This document shows, piece after piece, positions 1-12,885 of a stretch of DNA of 64,000 bases. The stretch spans positions 7,220,501-7,284,500 of the forward strand of contig JAPFBL010000006.1 in NCBI GenBank assembly GCA_026182355.1, written 5' to 3'. Numbering within the stretch: position 1 is the first letter of the stretch; each line of letters starts with the position of its first letter. Below the pieces are notes generated by a model. The model was given only the letters and a program-made list of their open reading frames with translations. It had not been told where the DNA came from and searched no databases. This DNA comes from Hermatobates lingyangjiaoensis (taxonomy: Eukaryota; Arthropoda; Insecta; Hemiptera; Hermatobatidae). The position numbers and the translations under genes are program-made.

Positions 1-125
1 TCAACCGTAACAAGCTGTCTTTCAGAGTCAAATCTCAAATGAGAGTGAGAGTTGAGTCAGAGGGATTTGATTCTGTCTCTGGCTCCTTGTTGCGGTAAAA
101 AGGTCTCGGTCTTTTTTCTCATTGG
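1..125. repeat. Decayed copy of repeat family A (PLE-type terminus)
   Basis: The left edge begins with the block TCAACCGTAACAAG that recurs in better copies near 12.68, 29.13 and 60.72 kb. It continues with CAGAGTC, then an imperfect inverted partner ending near position 105. The hammerhead-like core seen in good copies is disrupted here by an indel (CTGAAAGA on the minus strand). It is an old copy cut by the window edge. Confidence 0.55.
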
Positions 126-504
126 ACTTTGATTTTCAGTTACTATTTCCAATTGTATTTCCTTAAAAAAATCTGCAATTAAAACAGCAATGTCTGATTA
201 AGGGTTTTGCGAGGCGGCACATATATGTCTTTTGTGGTGTGGATAAACTCCTTAACTGGTTGAAATTGTTTTTTTTTTTTCAAAATCTCTCCCTTATAAT
301 TGAACTCATAAATTTTTATGCTTACTTAGTTATATCGAATTTATTTGTATATTAATATTTATTAAGTACTTTACATTTTTAGCAACATTATTATTTACCT
401 TTCCCCCTCTTGCAAACATTCTCACTACCGACAAAACTGCTGCAAAACATGTTGTTTTGAAGGTGTATTCGCTTATGGGGCTTGTCAGAAGTACTTTTCC
501 TCTC

Positions 505-530
505 CTGATGATGATGGCAATTCGTAGAAA
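505..530 (+). repeat. Degenerate PLE-type CTGATGA...GAAA motif
   Basis: CTGATGA at 505-511 is followed after 15 bases by GAAATATT, the order seen in the better motifs at 10.29 and 28.60 kb. No convincing helix I partner surrounds it, and a short TATATA stretch lies about 50 bp downstream. It is probably a decayed Penelope-type terminus, but chance occurrence in AT-rich DNA cannot be excluded. Confidence 0.3.
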
Positions 531-3500
531 TATTAAATTAAAGTCTTTAGCTATTAACTGATTTCTTTGTGTTATATATAGTACATAAATATTATATGGA
601 TACAAATAAATGATTTAAAACTACATATAACTAAACTTCTAAGCCCAAACTCAGACCGGGGACACACACTCACGATTCTCAATAATTTCAGTGACACGCA
701 ATCATTAGAAGAAACGAAAAATACAAAGTGGTTCACAAAAACCGTTACAGAGTTATGTACATAATTAATAAGCAAATATATTAAAATTGTAAAGACTTCA
801 ATCTCTAATAGGACGTAACTTTCATGTCCAATAGTTGCTCTTCTTGATAACTTATTGAAAATACCAACCAAAACAATAAAGGAAAGAAATGCAATAAATC
901 CTGCTGTATTTAAAGATAATATTTAAAAATAGTTGCATTTAGATATAAGTAACAAACTTTGAAAAGTTGAAAAACATTGAAAATTTCAGATTAAATGAGA
1001 ACAATAAATTGTTATTACATCATAAGTTAGTAATACAAACATTAAACACAGCTTTCCAATGTTCAAAACAGCTAGAAACTAACTTCACAAAGTACCTACA
1101 ACCCCCAACCAACACTTATAAACAAACATTACAAACGTGAATTCACCTCACTGCACAAACACTTATATTATTGATAAAAACACTATCCAAGAGAAGAAAA
1201 ATAGAATGAAAACCTACATACCAGCATAAATATTACTATTTAATTTTGGTCATAACATCTGTAATGAAATAAAGATTAACACTTTGTATATAAAGCATTT
1301 CTACCGTTTTTCTTTATCAGTTTGCTTCATTGCACTTTAGTAACTGCTGAAATGTACCACTTTTATATCCTTTTGAACGAGTTCAGTACAGAAAAGTTGT
1401 TTATTTAATATAACATGGACAAGAATGTGATAGACAAGACGACAGTCTGGTGAGGTAAGGAAGCATCGCGCTCCAGAGGAGGCTGTCCTCTGCAGGCTGA
1501 CCTGTATCGATTGAGCCCAGGCGCGCCTGTCGGCCAATTAGCCAAACCAAGCGGATTAGCCTCCTCTGTCTGCTGCCTTCACCATAAGTCAGTCAGAGTC
1601 CCACCAATTACTGTCCTCCACCATAAGTAACTTCATTTCATTTCTCCGTCCTCCCAACAAATTAATCCTATAAAAACCATCACAACAACATTTCCCCTCC
1701 TTCTCCAATTGAACTGAATCACTCGAGCGATAACTTCACGACTGTTGTGATATCCACCAATCCTCACTATTATAAACTTCAATCTCGCCTCCTTCCACCA
1801 CATAAAAATTAATAGCAGCACTCTTTAATGGAAATGATAAAAATCAAAGCAAAGACTGGTAAGTTAGAAAAAAACGGCATTTTGTTGACAAAACCGAAGG
1901 ATAGAAAGATCATTTAAGATCAGTCAACAATTACAGAATGAAGTATTGAAGTTCTTACTATATACATCATCCATTAACATTGCGTGTTGACTAGTCCAAA
2001 TAAGTATCCACTGAAGCACTGGATATGTATCCACTTATATTCGTATATAAATAATGAGAATCGCGATATAAATTGCAGGATCCGAAATGACCACAAATGA
2101 AATATCTATTTTGCCAGGAAATACTATCTAGTCTTCATTAAGTTTAAATTTACAAGATCAAATAAAACGAACATCAGTAAAGATTTATTCCAATTAAACT
2201 GAGGATACCGAGAGCAATAGCCTTGTCTGGGGGGTTCACAACGCCTGGCCGAAAGTGTTAGTCCTTTGTTTCTAACCCCTTTCATTCACCCTGTCCTACC
2301 TAACCTTTATTTACGTTAGATCGTCTTTTATTATTTTTTAAAATGCCTCTCCCACACTATTCCCCAAACACATCTCAAAATCAATTTATCTGACTTTGAT
2401 TTTCGATTCATGTTGTTTATTTATGGATTGCTTATAGTTTATTATTATTTCACGTGTTTATTGTGAATCGTATTTTATACATAGAAAACAAAAAAGACAT
2501 TTAATAATAATGGATATTCTAAAAACATATTTGGCTCGTTTTAAAAAGAATACTTGTAGTGAAAACGGAACTGACAAATGATGAAGAAACTAAACTCTTC
2601 AATCAATACAAAACTTGTACTAAAGGAAACACTACTCTCAACAACAAAAATTAGTTTAATGGATATTGATAATACTACGGCAAGGCAGAGAATTCTAATG
2701 ACTTATTACAGAAGGTAACCTGCTAACAGTCTATTTATGGTAAATAGCCGCTTAATCAAGACCTCCCTAGTGAAGGAAACTTCCAAGCGCACAGATAAAT
2801 AAATGTAATCACAGTAGAATCCACAACCAATGCCTCTAAGGGTTTCAGCAGAGAACTCTCCCGCTTAACCTAGGCACACTGCATTACGTACAAAACAAAT
2901 TCATCTACAGAGAAGTCAACCTTCAAAGTTTGAAGATTGGAACAACCCGAAGTTGGGAAACCCCTTGATTGTGGCAATAGAACTTCTACCTTAGGTTTCT
3001 CCCCGGAGGAGTATATTCTTGGAAGAAGAATGTCGTTGGTAACGACATTGATCCAGGAGTAATTTACAGGAGAAAGCTAACGCATAACTTACTTGAATGA
3101 ATGATTTTCACCCTTTTGGTTAAAATTATTAATTTACTGATACGCATATGTATATATTACTCTAGGATATTATTACTGTTATAAAAAAAATTATTACTGC
3201 TATTGTTATTGTTAATAATAGCGTTACTATTATTACTTTTCATTATTACTAAATTATTATTATTATCATCAATAATACTATTATTATTGTTATGATTATC
3301 ATCATCATTCCTGTTATTAATAATTATTTTATGATGATTATTATTATGGCTAAGTATGGTTAAATATTATTAATGGCATTTTAATGGTTATCTTAAAACT
3401 TAACGACAAACTTAAGATAAATTTCGGGTTACTCGATTGTACACTGTACGATAGGGCAAAAGCTAGGTGGGGGAGTCTGTCTCCCATGTACGACTAACGC

Positions 3501-4740
3501 AGAACTGTAAACACTGGAACTAATACTTTGATAAAGAATTGATCATTCATTCATATGAGTGACAAGTCGTCGGTGTTACGCCATGGTACAATTACAAATG
3601 TACATATAATTGCCTATATAATTACCTATGGAGCACAGGTGGTACTCCATACCTGACTGTGATAAGTCCTTTGGCACTACTGGCAAAGTCAACCTTAACA
3701 GGAATTACCTGTGAGACTCACTTAGGTAAGAGTCTCCTTACCTCGCTCTGAAATTTCCTTTCAACAACGGGGCCCTTTACTGCTTTTTTCCTAATTCTCT
3801 TTTTGAAAAATCTTTGAGGACATTTTCTGTGTTTTTTACTTTTTCCTTTTGACTTATACTTTCGTATATATATACTTTTATGTATATATCAATGTCGAAA
3901 CCACAAAAAGAAGGGGGAAAAATACTAAGACCTTCCAATCTTAACAATAGAAAAACTATCAATTAATTATTATTTTTTCTTGACCCTTGAATGCTTTGTG
4001 TACAATAAGGTAAATGATATGGCGTTTCTCACCAAATTATTTAAGCCTTTTAATTTTTTTTTTAATGTCATGAATTTAGAGAAACTAAACTCATTATACC
4101 GTTAGCTAATTATACTTTAAATTTTGCTACTAAATGTTTATGCCCCGGTAAAGGAAGATACATCACCTAGTGGTGGCGTAATAGTGTCATTTGTCAGTTA
4201 CTGTATTAACCGGTCACTGCATCTATAATTTCTTTTGTATTCTTTATAACTCATCAATTATATGAAATGTTAAAAAAATGTTGTTTCATTATTAAATAGT
4301 AAAACATTGATGAATGAGTGAAAAAGATTTACAATTTAGTAAATAAAATTTGATGACCTTTATTGTAACAATAATGTCCAAAAGTTGTGGAGCTAAGAAT
4401 ATATGAAAGTGTCAAGGACGTAAAGTTTGCTTTATAAAAGTTACTAATAGGCTACATAATAAATGGAAGCCTGCAATATTGGTAATTGACGACAGTCGAC
4501 GCTGTCGAGGGATCACTTAGTAGATTGGGGACTTGAGCACGATAGTGAGGGCTCATTCACTCGCCACTGCAGCTGGATACAATTCGACTCCTTAGTCTAA
4601 ACACTCCACTACTTTGCCTCTTTCTTCTTCTCCAACCAATTATCTTGATTACATCTCTTTGTCCAAGGTCTACGCGTGCTTGTTAACTTTGCCCTTACGA
4701 TAGTGAAAATTCCAATCATTGATTCATTATTTTTTAAATG
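531..4740. other. AT-rich stretch without recognised genes
   Basis: No open frame here resembles a known protein. A slightly GC-richer patch at 1430-1620 and another at 2880-3060 show no tRNA boxes, no convincing exons and no second copy that I could find. A family A end motif (ATTTCACGTGTTTAT) lies at 2449-2463. A trinucleotide-type ATT/TTA repeat fills 3180-3350. Confidence 0.5.
3180..3350. repeat. Imperfect (ATT)n microsatellite
   Basis: The stretch consists largely of ATT, TTA and related triplets with scattered substitutions, for example repeated TTATTATTAT and ATCATCATC blocks. It has the look of an old trinucleotide expansion that has decayed. Confidence 0.7.
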
Positions 4741-4750
4741 AGTTAAATAA

Positions 4751-4755
4751 ACATA

Positions 4756-4799
<44 letters not shown>
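4751..4799. repeat. (TA)n microsatellite
   Basis: An almost pure run of TA dinucleotides preceded by ACATATATATG. Similar runs border most foldback repeats of this window, but no recognisable terminus was found beside this one. Confidence 0.9.
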
Positions 4800-4802
<3 letters not shown>

Positions 4803-7440
4803 GGTTGGCCACTTCTATAAATGTAGTTATGAAAGTAACGAAAGTGTCAAACAAAACGCCGTGTCACCAAGTAAAGAACGTGCTTAAGACTAGTGCTTAA
4901 AAATGTATTTGTTTATAAGTAACACGCTTTGGTAAGAGTCCCATCCATTAGACGTTGTTGAAAATGCACTCTAAAAATCAGAAGGCACCATTATGTTACA
5001 TTTCCAGTGTATAAACAGGGCATTATACGAAGAGCAGCTCTACGCATTATGGAGAGAGGAGGTGAAGGTGTAGAGGTAGTGTTTGTTCAGGATATATGAA
5101 GATGAACTGCCACGAGTTGTGTTAATAATTTCCATTCCTGGGCTCATTCACTTTAAACCTCTAATATAACAGTTGACTATTTCAGCGATTTTTCATTTTA
5201 AAATGTCATACTTCTTAACGTTTCAAATAAAGCTGAAACGACAACTTACTAAGTATGATTTACCCTAGTCTCAGATGGGTATGCATAAAGTAAGAACAGC
5301 GTGATATCAAAAGTATCTTCACAGACATATAACTTAGTTATACAACAAATAAAAATATATCACGGAAACTAAGACCATTGACCAAATGCCGAAGTTAATA
5401 AAGTTCCAAAGATAGATTGAAATCCACAAAATTTGGACCGATCTTAACCTTAAAATGATTTTCAATAAAACAAACGAAAGTTCATTTTTTTATCCATCAA
5501 TGCACGTTTTGTCCAGACAAGTCTAAATGAAACAGTAAACAGTTCTATTAATGAATGTTTAAGAATATAAAATAATGTTTAATATGTTTCAAATATATCA
5601 AATGGCCATCATATTAAGTATACTTAATTTATATGAAATTAGTCAAATATTCTACAAAAAATTAAGAGCATAACTTTAACCAATCGAATAATTTTTGTAG
5701 AATTCACAAATGATTCTATATTTTTCCCAAAACGTTCACCTCTAGTTTAGTGCTGTAGTGAAGTAAAGTCATAAAGCTAAAATACAATTATTATTTTTTT
5801 TTTAAAAAAAAAGACTAAGAACAAAACATTGAGGACAGTGAACTGTTGTTAAAGTCGTTGCGGATTAGGGACAAGGACACTTAGCCTTCTGGGTAATTAG
5901 TGGAGGCTTGGTAGCTGTGGAGAACTTGATTGATTGAACAGTAACGTCGATAACGAAGAGGGTTGCAGTTTAAATACTAGGAATTTTACAAGGCTAGCAG
6001 TTGAGTAATTACTTAGAAGGGAGTTGAAATAGGAGTGGGGAGGAAAATGAAGGGTGAAAGGCAGGTACGGACCAATCAGGAAGGCGTCTGCCAGGCGCCC
6101 AAGGGATGTAGTTCTGGTACAGCCGTCACAATCAACCCTTGGCTGAAAACAACCTCTGGTCCCCCTCTCGTCGGCACTGCATCACTCCTAATGCTTCAAG
6201 ATAAATAAATATTACTAGTTTCAGCAAAACAGGAACAACCAATAAACGAGAACAACTTCATTCCTTTTTACTACTTTTCTGCTTCCACTGCATATTAATT
6301 TGTCTACTATAATGTCTTCTAGAAAAGTCAGACTATCCGATGAGATAAAAAAAATCAACACAAAATATATCAACTTTGAAGGCTGACTCAAATCAAAACA
6401 ACAAAAGCTCTACAAAAACATTTTCTTTAAAACGTCGCCATGTTGCCCAGAGAGGCAAGTCCGGAAAAGAACTTTAAGGAATACAGTCAAATCCAACGAA
6501 TCAAATACTAGCTTTAAATCAATAACATATATTCTTGCAAACCATTTAAACTCCAAAACCGAGCTTACTTATCATTAAAAACCTGCAGTCTAAATATAGA
6601 ACCATGAATCCGCGGTTTTGTTTTACTTCGTTATTATCGTTATGAACACAATACGAGATTAAGTACCCAAGTTATCTATCTCAGTGATCAATTCGACATA
6701 CTTCTTATGAATATTAGACATAGTAAAACCATTGTAGAAATACAACACTAAACTACTTCTCAATTACACTACCATTTACCTATATTGCATAAACAAAATT
6801 TCTTTAACGGAATCTCCTTCAGTTCAGTATATTTTAAAAAAACCAATTACTCACATTTTAATTGCTAGTATAACTGTTAGGTATTCTGAAATGCTGAAAC
6901 ATTCATTAAAATATATAGAGTTGTTATCTTTAAATTCTGTGCACATTCTAACTAGGAACCAATTCGCTCGAACGAACCAATGACAGAAACTGCATGATGT
7001 GTTTCATGGGACAGTATCCACACTTTTTGGCTTAGCTTACTTCAAAATTACCAAAACGTATTATAGGTAACTATTATAAACTATAATTGTGAATTTATGA
7101 ATTAACAGAATTAACGACTTTATTTCCATTCTGGTCTCGCATGGTCAAATGTACTAAGGTGCTAGAAATTTTTTTTAAATAGTTTGTTTTCCTTAATTTT
7201 TTGTGCAGTTCCACCAATAGTTTTCTAGTTCCTCATTTCATCAATTGAATGAGATAAAAATAATCATACGGGATCTAAAAAATGTCTCGGCTTAAAAAAT
7301 ATATTAAAATCGTATAATTATTTGAATGAGCATATATTTAATAATATTAAATGTCTTAGAAGTTTTTAAAATGAAATGTCCAGCTATAAAAGAAAACAAT
7401 TTACGCCAAAAATATAAAAGAGGTTGTAATTATACATACA
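4800..7440. other. AT-rich stretch without recognised genes
   Basis: Only short accidental open frames are present. The GC-richer patch at 5850-6180 contains no tRNA-like boxes and no frame I recognise. Nothing further can be supported. Confidence 0.45.
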
Positions 7441-7447
7441 AAAAAAT

Positions 7448-7502
7448 TTGGAGTAGTCTACACTCAATTTTACTTTAAGTAAGTTTATTATCAAATCCCT
7501 TG
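7448..7502 (+). repeat. Left-end fragment of the TIR repeat family X
   Basis: The block GGAGTAGTCTACACTCAATT followed by TTACTTTAAGTAAG matches the left end of the 1.65-kb element at 40.48 kb and copies at 14.11, 53.87 and 63.62 kb. Similarity continues to about 7502 and then cannot be followed. The right end is not visible nearby, so this is a truncated or heavily decayed copy. Confidence 0.5.
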
Positions 7503-10215
7503 AAAATGAATTTAATGGGTTCATTTCTTTTAATTTTGTTATATCCATTTTGTGAATTATAACAAAAGTGGAATCATTGTTCTAGAAAGATATGAGATGT
7601 TACAGCAGATGAAACGTAACAATTGCCCTTTTAGATGTAATATTCTAATATCTCCTTCAAACATTCCGAATTCCTGATATTTCTTATGACTGAATTGACT
7701 ATGATGGTTATGCTTCTGGAATGGCCAGAAGAGGACGTTTGAATTAGTACTCGTTTTGACATAGAACGGTAATATCCCTTTCTTATGTTTCAACATAATC
7801 ACTAAATAATAAAGAAATTTACCTTACCATTAATAGCATGAGTAGTAGCATTTAGTAAACTATAGGAGTGCAAAATGTTATAAAAGTATGTGAAGTGAAT
7901 AAAATCATACAGACACCCAGCCAGTCACTCGCAGCCAAACATCATCACAAATACATTCATGAAACCTCATTGAGAATAAATTCATAAAAACTTAAACTTT
8001 TTTTAACTATAAAACATATACGACGCAATTACCGTAATTGTCACGTACTTGTTAGAAAACGAAACCCTCCACTTGCATTTGTCTAAAAATCAAAAAGATA
8101 CTGTGATTGTATACCATAGTAAAATTACATTACAAACTCTATTTATCGTACTCATTTATAATTATTCCATTATTATTTAAAAGAATAGTATAAGAAAAGT
8201 GAAGAACGATGTCCAAACAACACATGCACATACATGTGTATGCTGAAATTTAAACGGCACACCATATTTGTTCCAATAGTTTCAAACATTTTCTACTTAT
8301 TACATTTACTAATAACTCTTTAATAAAACTTTCAGATGTTTAAAGAATGATAAAAAAAACATTTGCCTAAAAACAAAACTGGCAATAAAATTATTTTAAG
8401 AGAAATAAAAAACGGCCAAAGACGGGAACGTTTGCTTGTCATAAATATACGAGGCACCTCAATTACTGTACTATTTTAAGTTTGTATTCAAGTGATTCTT
8501 CACTTCTATGCAGTTTTTTAGTCATGGTATCAGTGTAAACGTTGAGTTAAAGTCTTGTTCACAGAAATTAAATATAATTTTATTTTCAAAGTAATTAAAT
8601 CGCTTAAACAGTGTGCACGAAGGCATCATGTTCAGCTTAATGTTAACAACATATTGAAGGCATCATATTAAGTAAAATGCTTAATACTTGCCAAGGACAT
8701 GCCCAACTGAAGTGTGTAACGATTACTTAACCAAGGTCATATACGAAGACTTGAAGTCTATCAAAAACTCTTATTATATACATAAATCAGCATTAAACAA
8801 TATTTTCTCTTCGTTATATCAGTTCTATGTATACCGTACCACAATATTGCTATAAAGTATTACTCGCCTACAATTTACACAAGCATTTAAAACAATAATA
8901 AATTGATCTTAATATCACAAACCAATACTACTTTTACGGAAGTAAATGATTTTGAAAATTATGTATTACTGACTTATTAAGCGTAAGAATTTAATTTCCA
9001 AACATTATGTTTTTTCTTTAAATACATTCAATATTTTAGATCAAATAATACAATTAACAATTAACCAATAATAATCAGTATTCAATAAATAATTTGCTTT
9101 CCAGTATAATATACAGAATGACACTAATTCATTCTTTGAGATTATTTGGACCAAGCGAATAATGAGATTTAGGACTGGATTAGTAATATTTTAAATCAGT
9201 ACTGTCGCAATAATTGTCCCCAAAAGTGTTTTTTACAAGTGTGCTTACATTGGCCGGTTCACGTTTTCATTTCATGAATTTAAAAAAAGAAAACAAGTAT
9301 AACATTTTGTGAATAAGGAGTATTCACTAGATTTGGGCGTGTGCGCGTACCCGAAATAATAATAATAATAATTTTCTATAACAATATTTTTGCATAGCAA
9401 TAATTACATAATACAACGCGAGACGCCAAACTTACAAACATACGAAGGGAAAACATTAAAGGGAAAAATAGTTGCATGGTTGAGTGGGCTACTGGGGAGG
9501 AATGTAATAACTGGAATAGGACTGCAGAGATATCGGAGAGAGCAAAACATACACGCCCCCTGGACCACCTCACGACACTTTCGAGTTTTTATGCCCTAAA
9601 TCGTACCCTTGTATGCGATAAATTCACGAGCACTGCTGTATGGGATAGACGAAACCACACTGATCCAATTAATGAAGCATCCCTGTGTCAAGTGCATTTG
9701 AATTCAACAGCCTATCTTTATTATTGACTTTTTAAATGAAGACGTGTAATAAACATTTTCCAGTATAAGCACACATTACATGTTAAAAATACACTATATA
9801 TCAATATGCAGCCACCTCTGCAAGAATTTCAATTCAACATGTCTAAAAGAAGATTTGCTCCATACCTTTACAAATATATATCAATAATATACCTTAACTA
9901 GAACCGCAGGGAATAATAAAACCCGTTATAAAGTGCTATAGGTACGTATCCCAAGATTCAATGCTACCCAAAAACAATAGTGATTCTCTAAAACAACAAT
10001 GTAAGACATATCCGCTAAATTTGATAAAGATTTGTGAAATAGTGTGCCTAGAAGGGCTTGCTAAATGTTCACTATGAGTTCACCACAACAAACGGATGTA
10101 TATCAAGAGAAGAAGAAGAAGAAGAAGAAGGGACGTGGATTAAGGGGATTTAAGAAAATCGATTTTTTCATTATCACTGCACATTACTTACAGTAAGGGA
10201 AAAATACTTAGTCAA
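7503..10215. other. AT-rich stretch without recognised genes
   Basis: The only longer open frames (9390-9727, both strands) overlap each other, show no domain or motif and are probably accidental. A (GAA)n-like run sits at 10112-10131. No RNA gene or transposon coding sequence was recognised. Confidence 0.45.
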
Positions 10216-10277
10216 TGAAAAATATATATATGTATATAGTTGCGAGTTGTAGTTTGCTTCTCAACGCGAGTACTTCG

Positions 10278-10318
10278 CACTTCTTCCTGATGACGACGGA
10301 TATCGAAACATAGAAGTG
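10278..10318 (+). ncRNA. Hammerhead-like ribozyme motif in a (TA)n-flanked repeat
   Basis: The core CTGATGA (10287-10293) and GAAA (10305-10308) enclose a short helix II (GA/TC with loop CGGATA). The flanks CACTTC (10278-10283) and GAAGTG (10313-10318) can pair as helix I; alternatively CTTC directly before the core pairs with GAAG directly after ACATA. Helix III would be minimal, as in hammerheads known from Penelope-like elements. A TATATATGTATATA tract lies just upstream and a (TA)n run 46 bp downstream. Self-cleavage is inferred from the core and pairing only. Confidence 0.55.
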
Positions 10319-10363
10319 AGTTCTGTAGTGACTTTCTCTGTTCTTTCCTATGTGTTAAAGTTT

Positions 10364-10384
10364 ATATATATATATATATATATA
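10364..10384. repeat. (TA)n microsatellite
   Basis: Pure TA run bordering the hammerhead-containing repeat on its 3' side, the usual arrangement in this window. Confidence 0.9.
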
Positions 10385-11250
10385 AATGAATAACAAAAAT
10401 AAAGGCTTACAAGATTCGCTACTATATTTCGAGTAGTGTCATCACAGCTAGAAGTACATAACTTGCCAAGTGGCTTCAAGTTGAGCAGATAGGTAGTTTC
10501 CAGCATTTCTGCTGCTGGGGTATGTAGCCATAGAGTGTTGCTTTCATAGACAAAAGTTAAATGTCTGTCATTCAAGGTTTCTTGAGGTTATTTTAAGAAG
10601 CCTACATTCGGTTACTTGTAGGCACTCCAAACTCACTCCGAACCCTCTTTAAAACAAAGGCGTTAGAAGATTGTTTTATTTATTTATCTCCCGTTCTGTT
10701 TCTTGTTCTTACCTTAGTTTATTGCCTGCAGACTTATATCATCGGTCAGGAGGTTTAGATTATATCTGTATCTGCGCAGATATATAATATATTATATTAT
10801 ATTATATCTGCGCCTCAACTGGTCTGCGACCTCTTAGTCTGACCACTTCTCTCCAGCATCTTTTCGCTTTTGATAAGATTTTCGCTTTTTGATTTTGATT
10901 TTCGCTTTTTCTCATTAATAATAATGCTGATTCTAAATATCGATCGTAGCAGGTGCAATAGTTTTCTCTATGTTCTATGTATTATAGTTTTATATATAAT
11001 TATGAATATCTATAAAACGCTAAACTTCAAGTAGTTTAGTGTTTTAAATTAGTCGCTATTAGCTTTTTCCATTGGTTCACAATTCAGGTATAAATTATTT
11101 ACACTCTACTTTATTTATTCCTTTTATAGGTTATTATATTTGTCTACTTCTGGACCACATGATTGACAATAGTGACTTGGCTCCGTTAAGTGTCACTCTG
11201 TGGTAGTCAATAAACCACATCTCTTCTTCACTTTTCCGAATTCTTCTCTG

Positions 11251-11300
11251 CTGAAGACCGTGGGTTTCAAAATTATTGAGAATCGTAAGTGTATATCTCC
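11251..11300 (+). repeat. Degenerate PLE-type terminus
   Basis: CTGAAGA at 11251 is followed by CCGTGGGTTTCAAAA and then ATCGTAAGTGT, echoing the order in the copies at 28.98 and 45.39 kb. The GAAA box is altered to CAAA, so a functional ribozyme fold is not expected. Confidence 0.3.
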
Positions 11301-12467
11301 TTCTGTCTTCCTCAGTTCCAAGTTTTAAAGACAGAAAGAGAGAGAGAGAAAGAAAGAGAGAAAAAGTATGTACTGGCCACTTAGTAGGTCACTTCTTCAC
11401 CTGATTATGAAGCGTCAGTTCTTTCTACGATGAAGACATCATCAGTTCTATCCATATGTTTTTCTCTTTACTTTAATGTGTTTTCCTGTTGCCTTCATGG
11501 TCCGTTTCATTACTGTATTATAAATACGAGTATACATAAAGTTATTATCAAAAGTTAAATTCTTCTATGCTAATGTTCCCTAGCATGAACTTCATTATCA
11601 GATGGAAAATTGAAATACAAACATGAACCGACGTTGTTTAATCAACAAACCGTACTACTCTGCAAACTTCATCAAAGTCAGAAATGTAAATTAAAAACTT
11701 CCTGAAAGGTTTATAATACAAATTAAAGTTATTAGCTGGTTGCTTTGAGTTTTCTCCAACCCCTCTAATTTAGGAAAATTTAATCAAAACAACAATTACA
11801 TGTAATAAAGCAAGCTTATTAATGAACCCACAAGTTTTAAAAGCGACAGTTTAACCTTACCATGATGCCTCAGGATCACTTGCTTTGTAAAATATGCGAA
11901 TTGCACCTTGTTTACGACACAGTAGCATCATTTTAACGTCAATTAAAAAGTTTGCCTCAAACGAAATTATAAAACAATACGTAATGTTGTAAACATGAAC
12001 TATGTATAGTCTGACTATTATGTAATTCAGTCAGACGTCGAACTAAAAAATAAGGTTTTACAATTTATAAATGGGATTATTTTTAATCAGACTACAGGTG
12101 GGACAATAGCGAAAGCCATTAACCCTGCAAATTCCAAATTACTCAATAATATAATCATAATTGTTAATATAATCAGACACAATGAAGGGAAAACATATTT
12201 CAGTGGATTTTATTTCTAGTTTCAATATTGATGCCAAAATACTCTTTCATTGTTAGCTCAGTCAAAATACTGACATGTGGTATCTATGTACAAGCCCACG
12301 TCTATTCATGTGTTGTAGTGCATTACTTCTCCATCAACTGCATTAAAACTCAAGAGCACTAACAACTCCACGTCAATTCATGTGTCGTTGTGCATTACTT
12401 TTCTACCAACTGCATCAAACAAGGTTGAAGTTCCTCCTCTAATTGGATAGGCAAATAAATTATTTAA

Positions 12468-12490
12468 TATATATATATATATATATATAA
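12468..12490. repeat. (TA)n microsatellite left of foldback cluster
   Basis: TA run marking the left border of three successive foldback repeats at 12.52-13.0 kb. Confidence 0.9.
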
Positions 12491-12520
12491 TTGTTTTCTA
12501 TGGGTTGTCCGGGGAAAGGA

Positions 12521-12615
12521 ATATGATTCGATGCGATGTTGACCAATGGGAGTAGACCAATTACGCTTGGACCTGTAACTCTACTCCCATTGGTCAACAT
12601 CGCATCGAATCATAT
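12521..12615. repeat. Foldback palindrome 1 (35-bp arms)
   Basis: The arms 12521-12555 and 12581-12615 are perfect reverse complements around a 25-bp spacer; each carries GACCAATGGGAGTAG or its complement. No coding content and no CTGANGA core are visible. It abuts (TA)n on the right, and the same GGGTTGTCC-type left flank is not seen elsewhere. It is likely a short non-autonomous foldback in the same (TA)n niche as its neighbours. Confidence 0.8.
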
Positions 12616-12670
12616 ATAATATATATATTATATATATATGACCAAACCACAATAAGAAATGGGAAAACAA

Positions 12671-12713
12671 GACTAAGATCTTTCAACCGTAACAAGCGGT
12701 CTTCGTCAGAGTC
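12671..12713 (-). ncRNA. Hammerhead-like motif, family A, left arm
   Basis: On the minus strand the order is GACT (helix I), CTGACGA, helix II (GACCG with CGGTT), GAAA, a minimal AGATCT helix III, and AGTC (helix I partner). The GACT/AGTC pair is intact in this arm, making it the best family A candidate. Its head-to-head partner lies at 12741-12783. Activity is inferred. Confidence 0.5.
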
Positions 12714-12740
12714 AAAAACCCAACTCAGAGTTGGGTTTTT

Positions 12741-12783
12741 GTCTCTGACGAAGACCGCTTGTTACGGTTGAAAGATCTTAGTC
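12741..12783 (+). ncRNA. Hammerhead-like motif, family A, right arm
   Basis: Mirror copy of the left-arm motif: CTGACGA at 12745-12751, helix II GACCG/CGGTT with a CTTGTTA loop, GAAA at 12770-12773, and AGTC at 12780-12783. The upstream helix I strand reads GTCT instead of GACT, which weakens helix I in this arm only. Confidence 0.4.
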
Positions 12784-12846
12784 TTGTTTTCCCATTTCTT
12801 ATTGTGGTTTGGTCATTGATTGTTGTTTCACGTGTTTATGTGAAAT

Positions 12847-12849
<3 letters not shown>

Positions 12850-12883
<34 letters not shown>
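12850..12883. repeat. (TA)n microsatellite between foldbacks
   Basis: Pure TA run that separates family A (left) from family B (right). Confidence 0.9.

Positions 12884-12885
<2 letters not shown>

Larger units (their letters stand above)
12639..12815. repeat. Foldback palindrome 2, family A (88-bp arms)
   Basis: The arms 12639-12726 and 12728-12815 are reverse complements with essentially no spacer and one visible mismatch. It is the most complete family A copy: a CAAACCACAATAAG block at each outer end, CTTTCAACCGTAACAAG inside, then the hammerhead-like core near the middle. On the right it continues into TGTTTCACGTGTTTATGTG and a (TA)n run, the characteristic family A 3' end. Confidence 0.85.

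Noticed and set aside
9376..9727. Three overlapping frames of 65-83 codons
   Set aside because: Mutually overlapping, motif-free, with no splice or promoter context.
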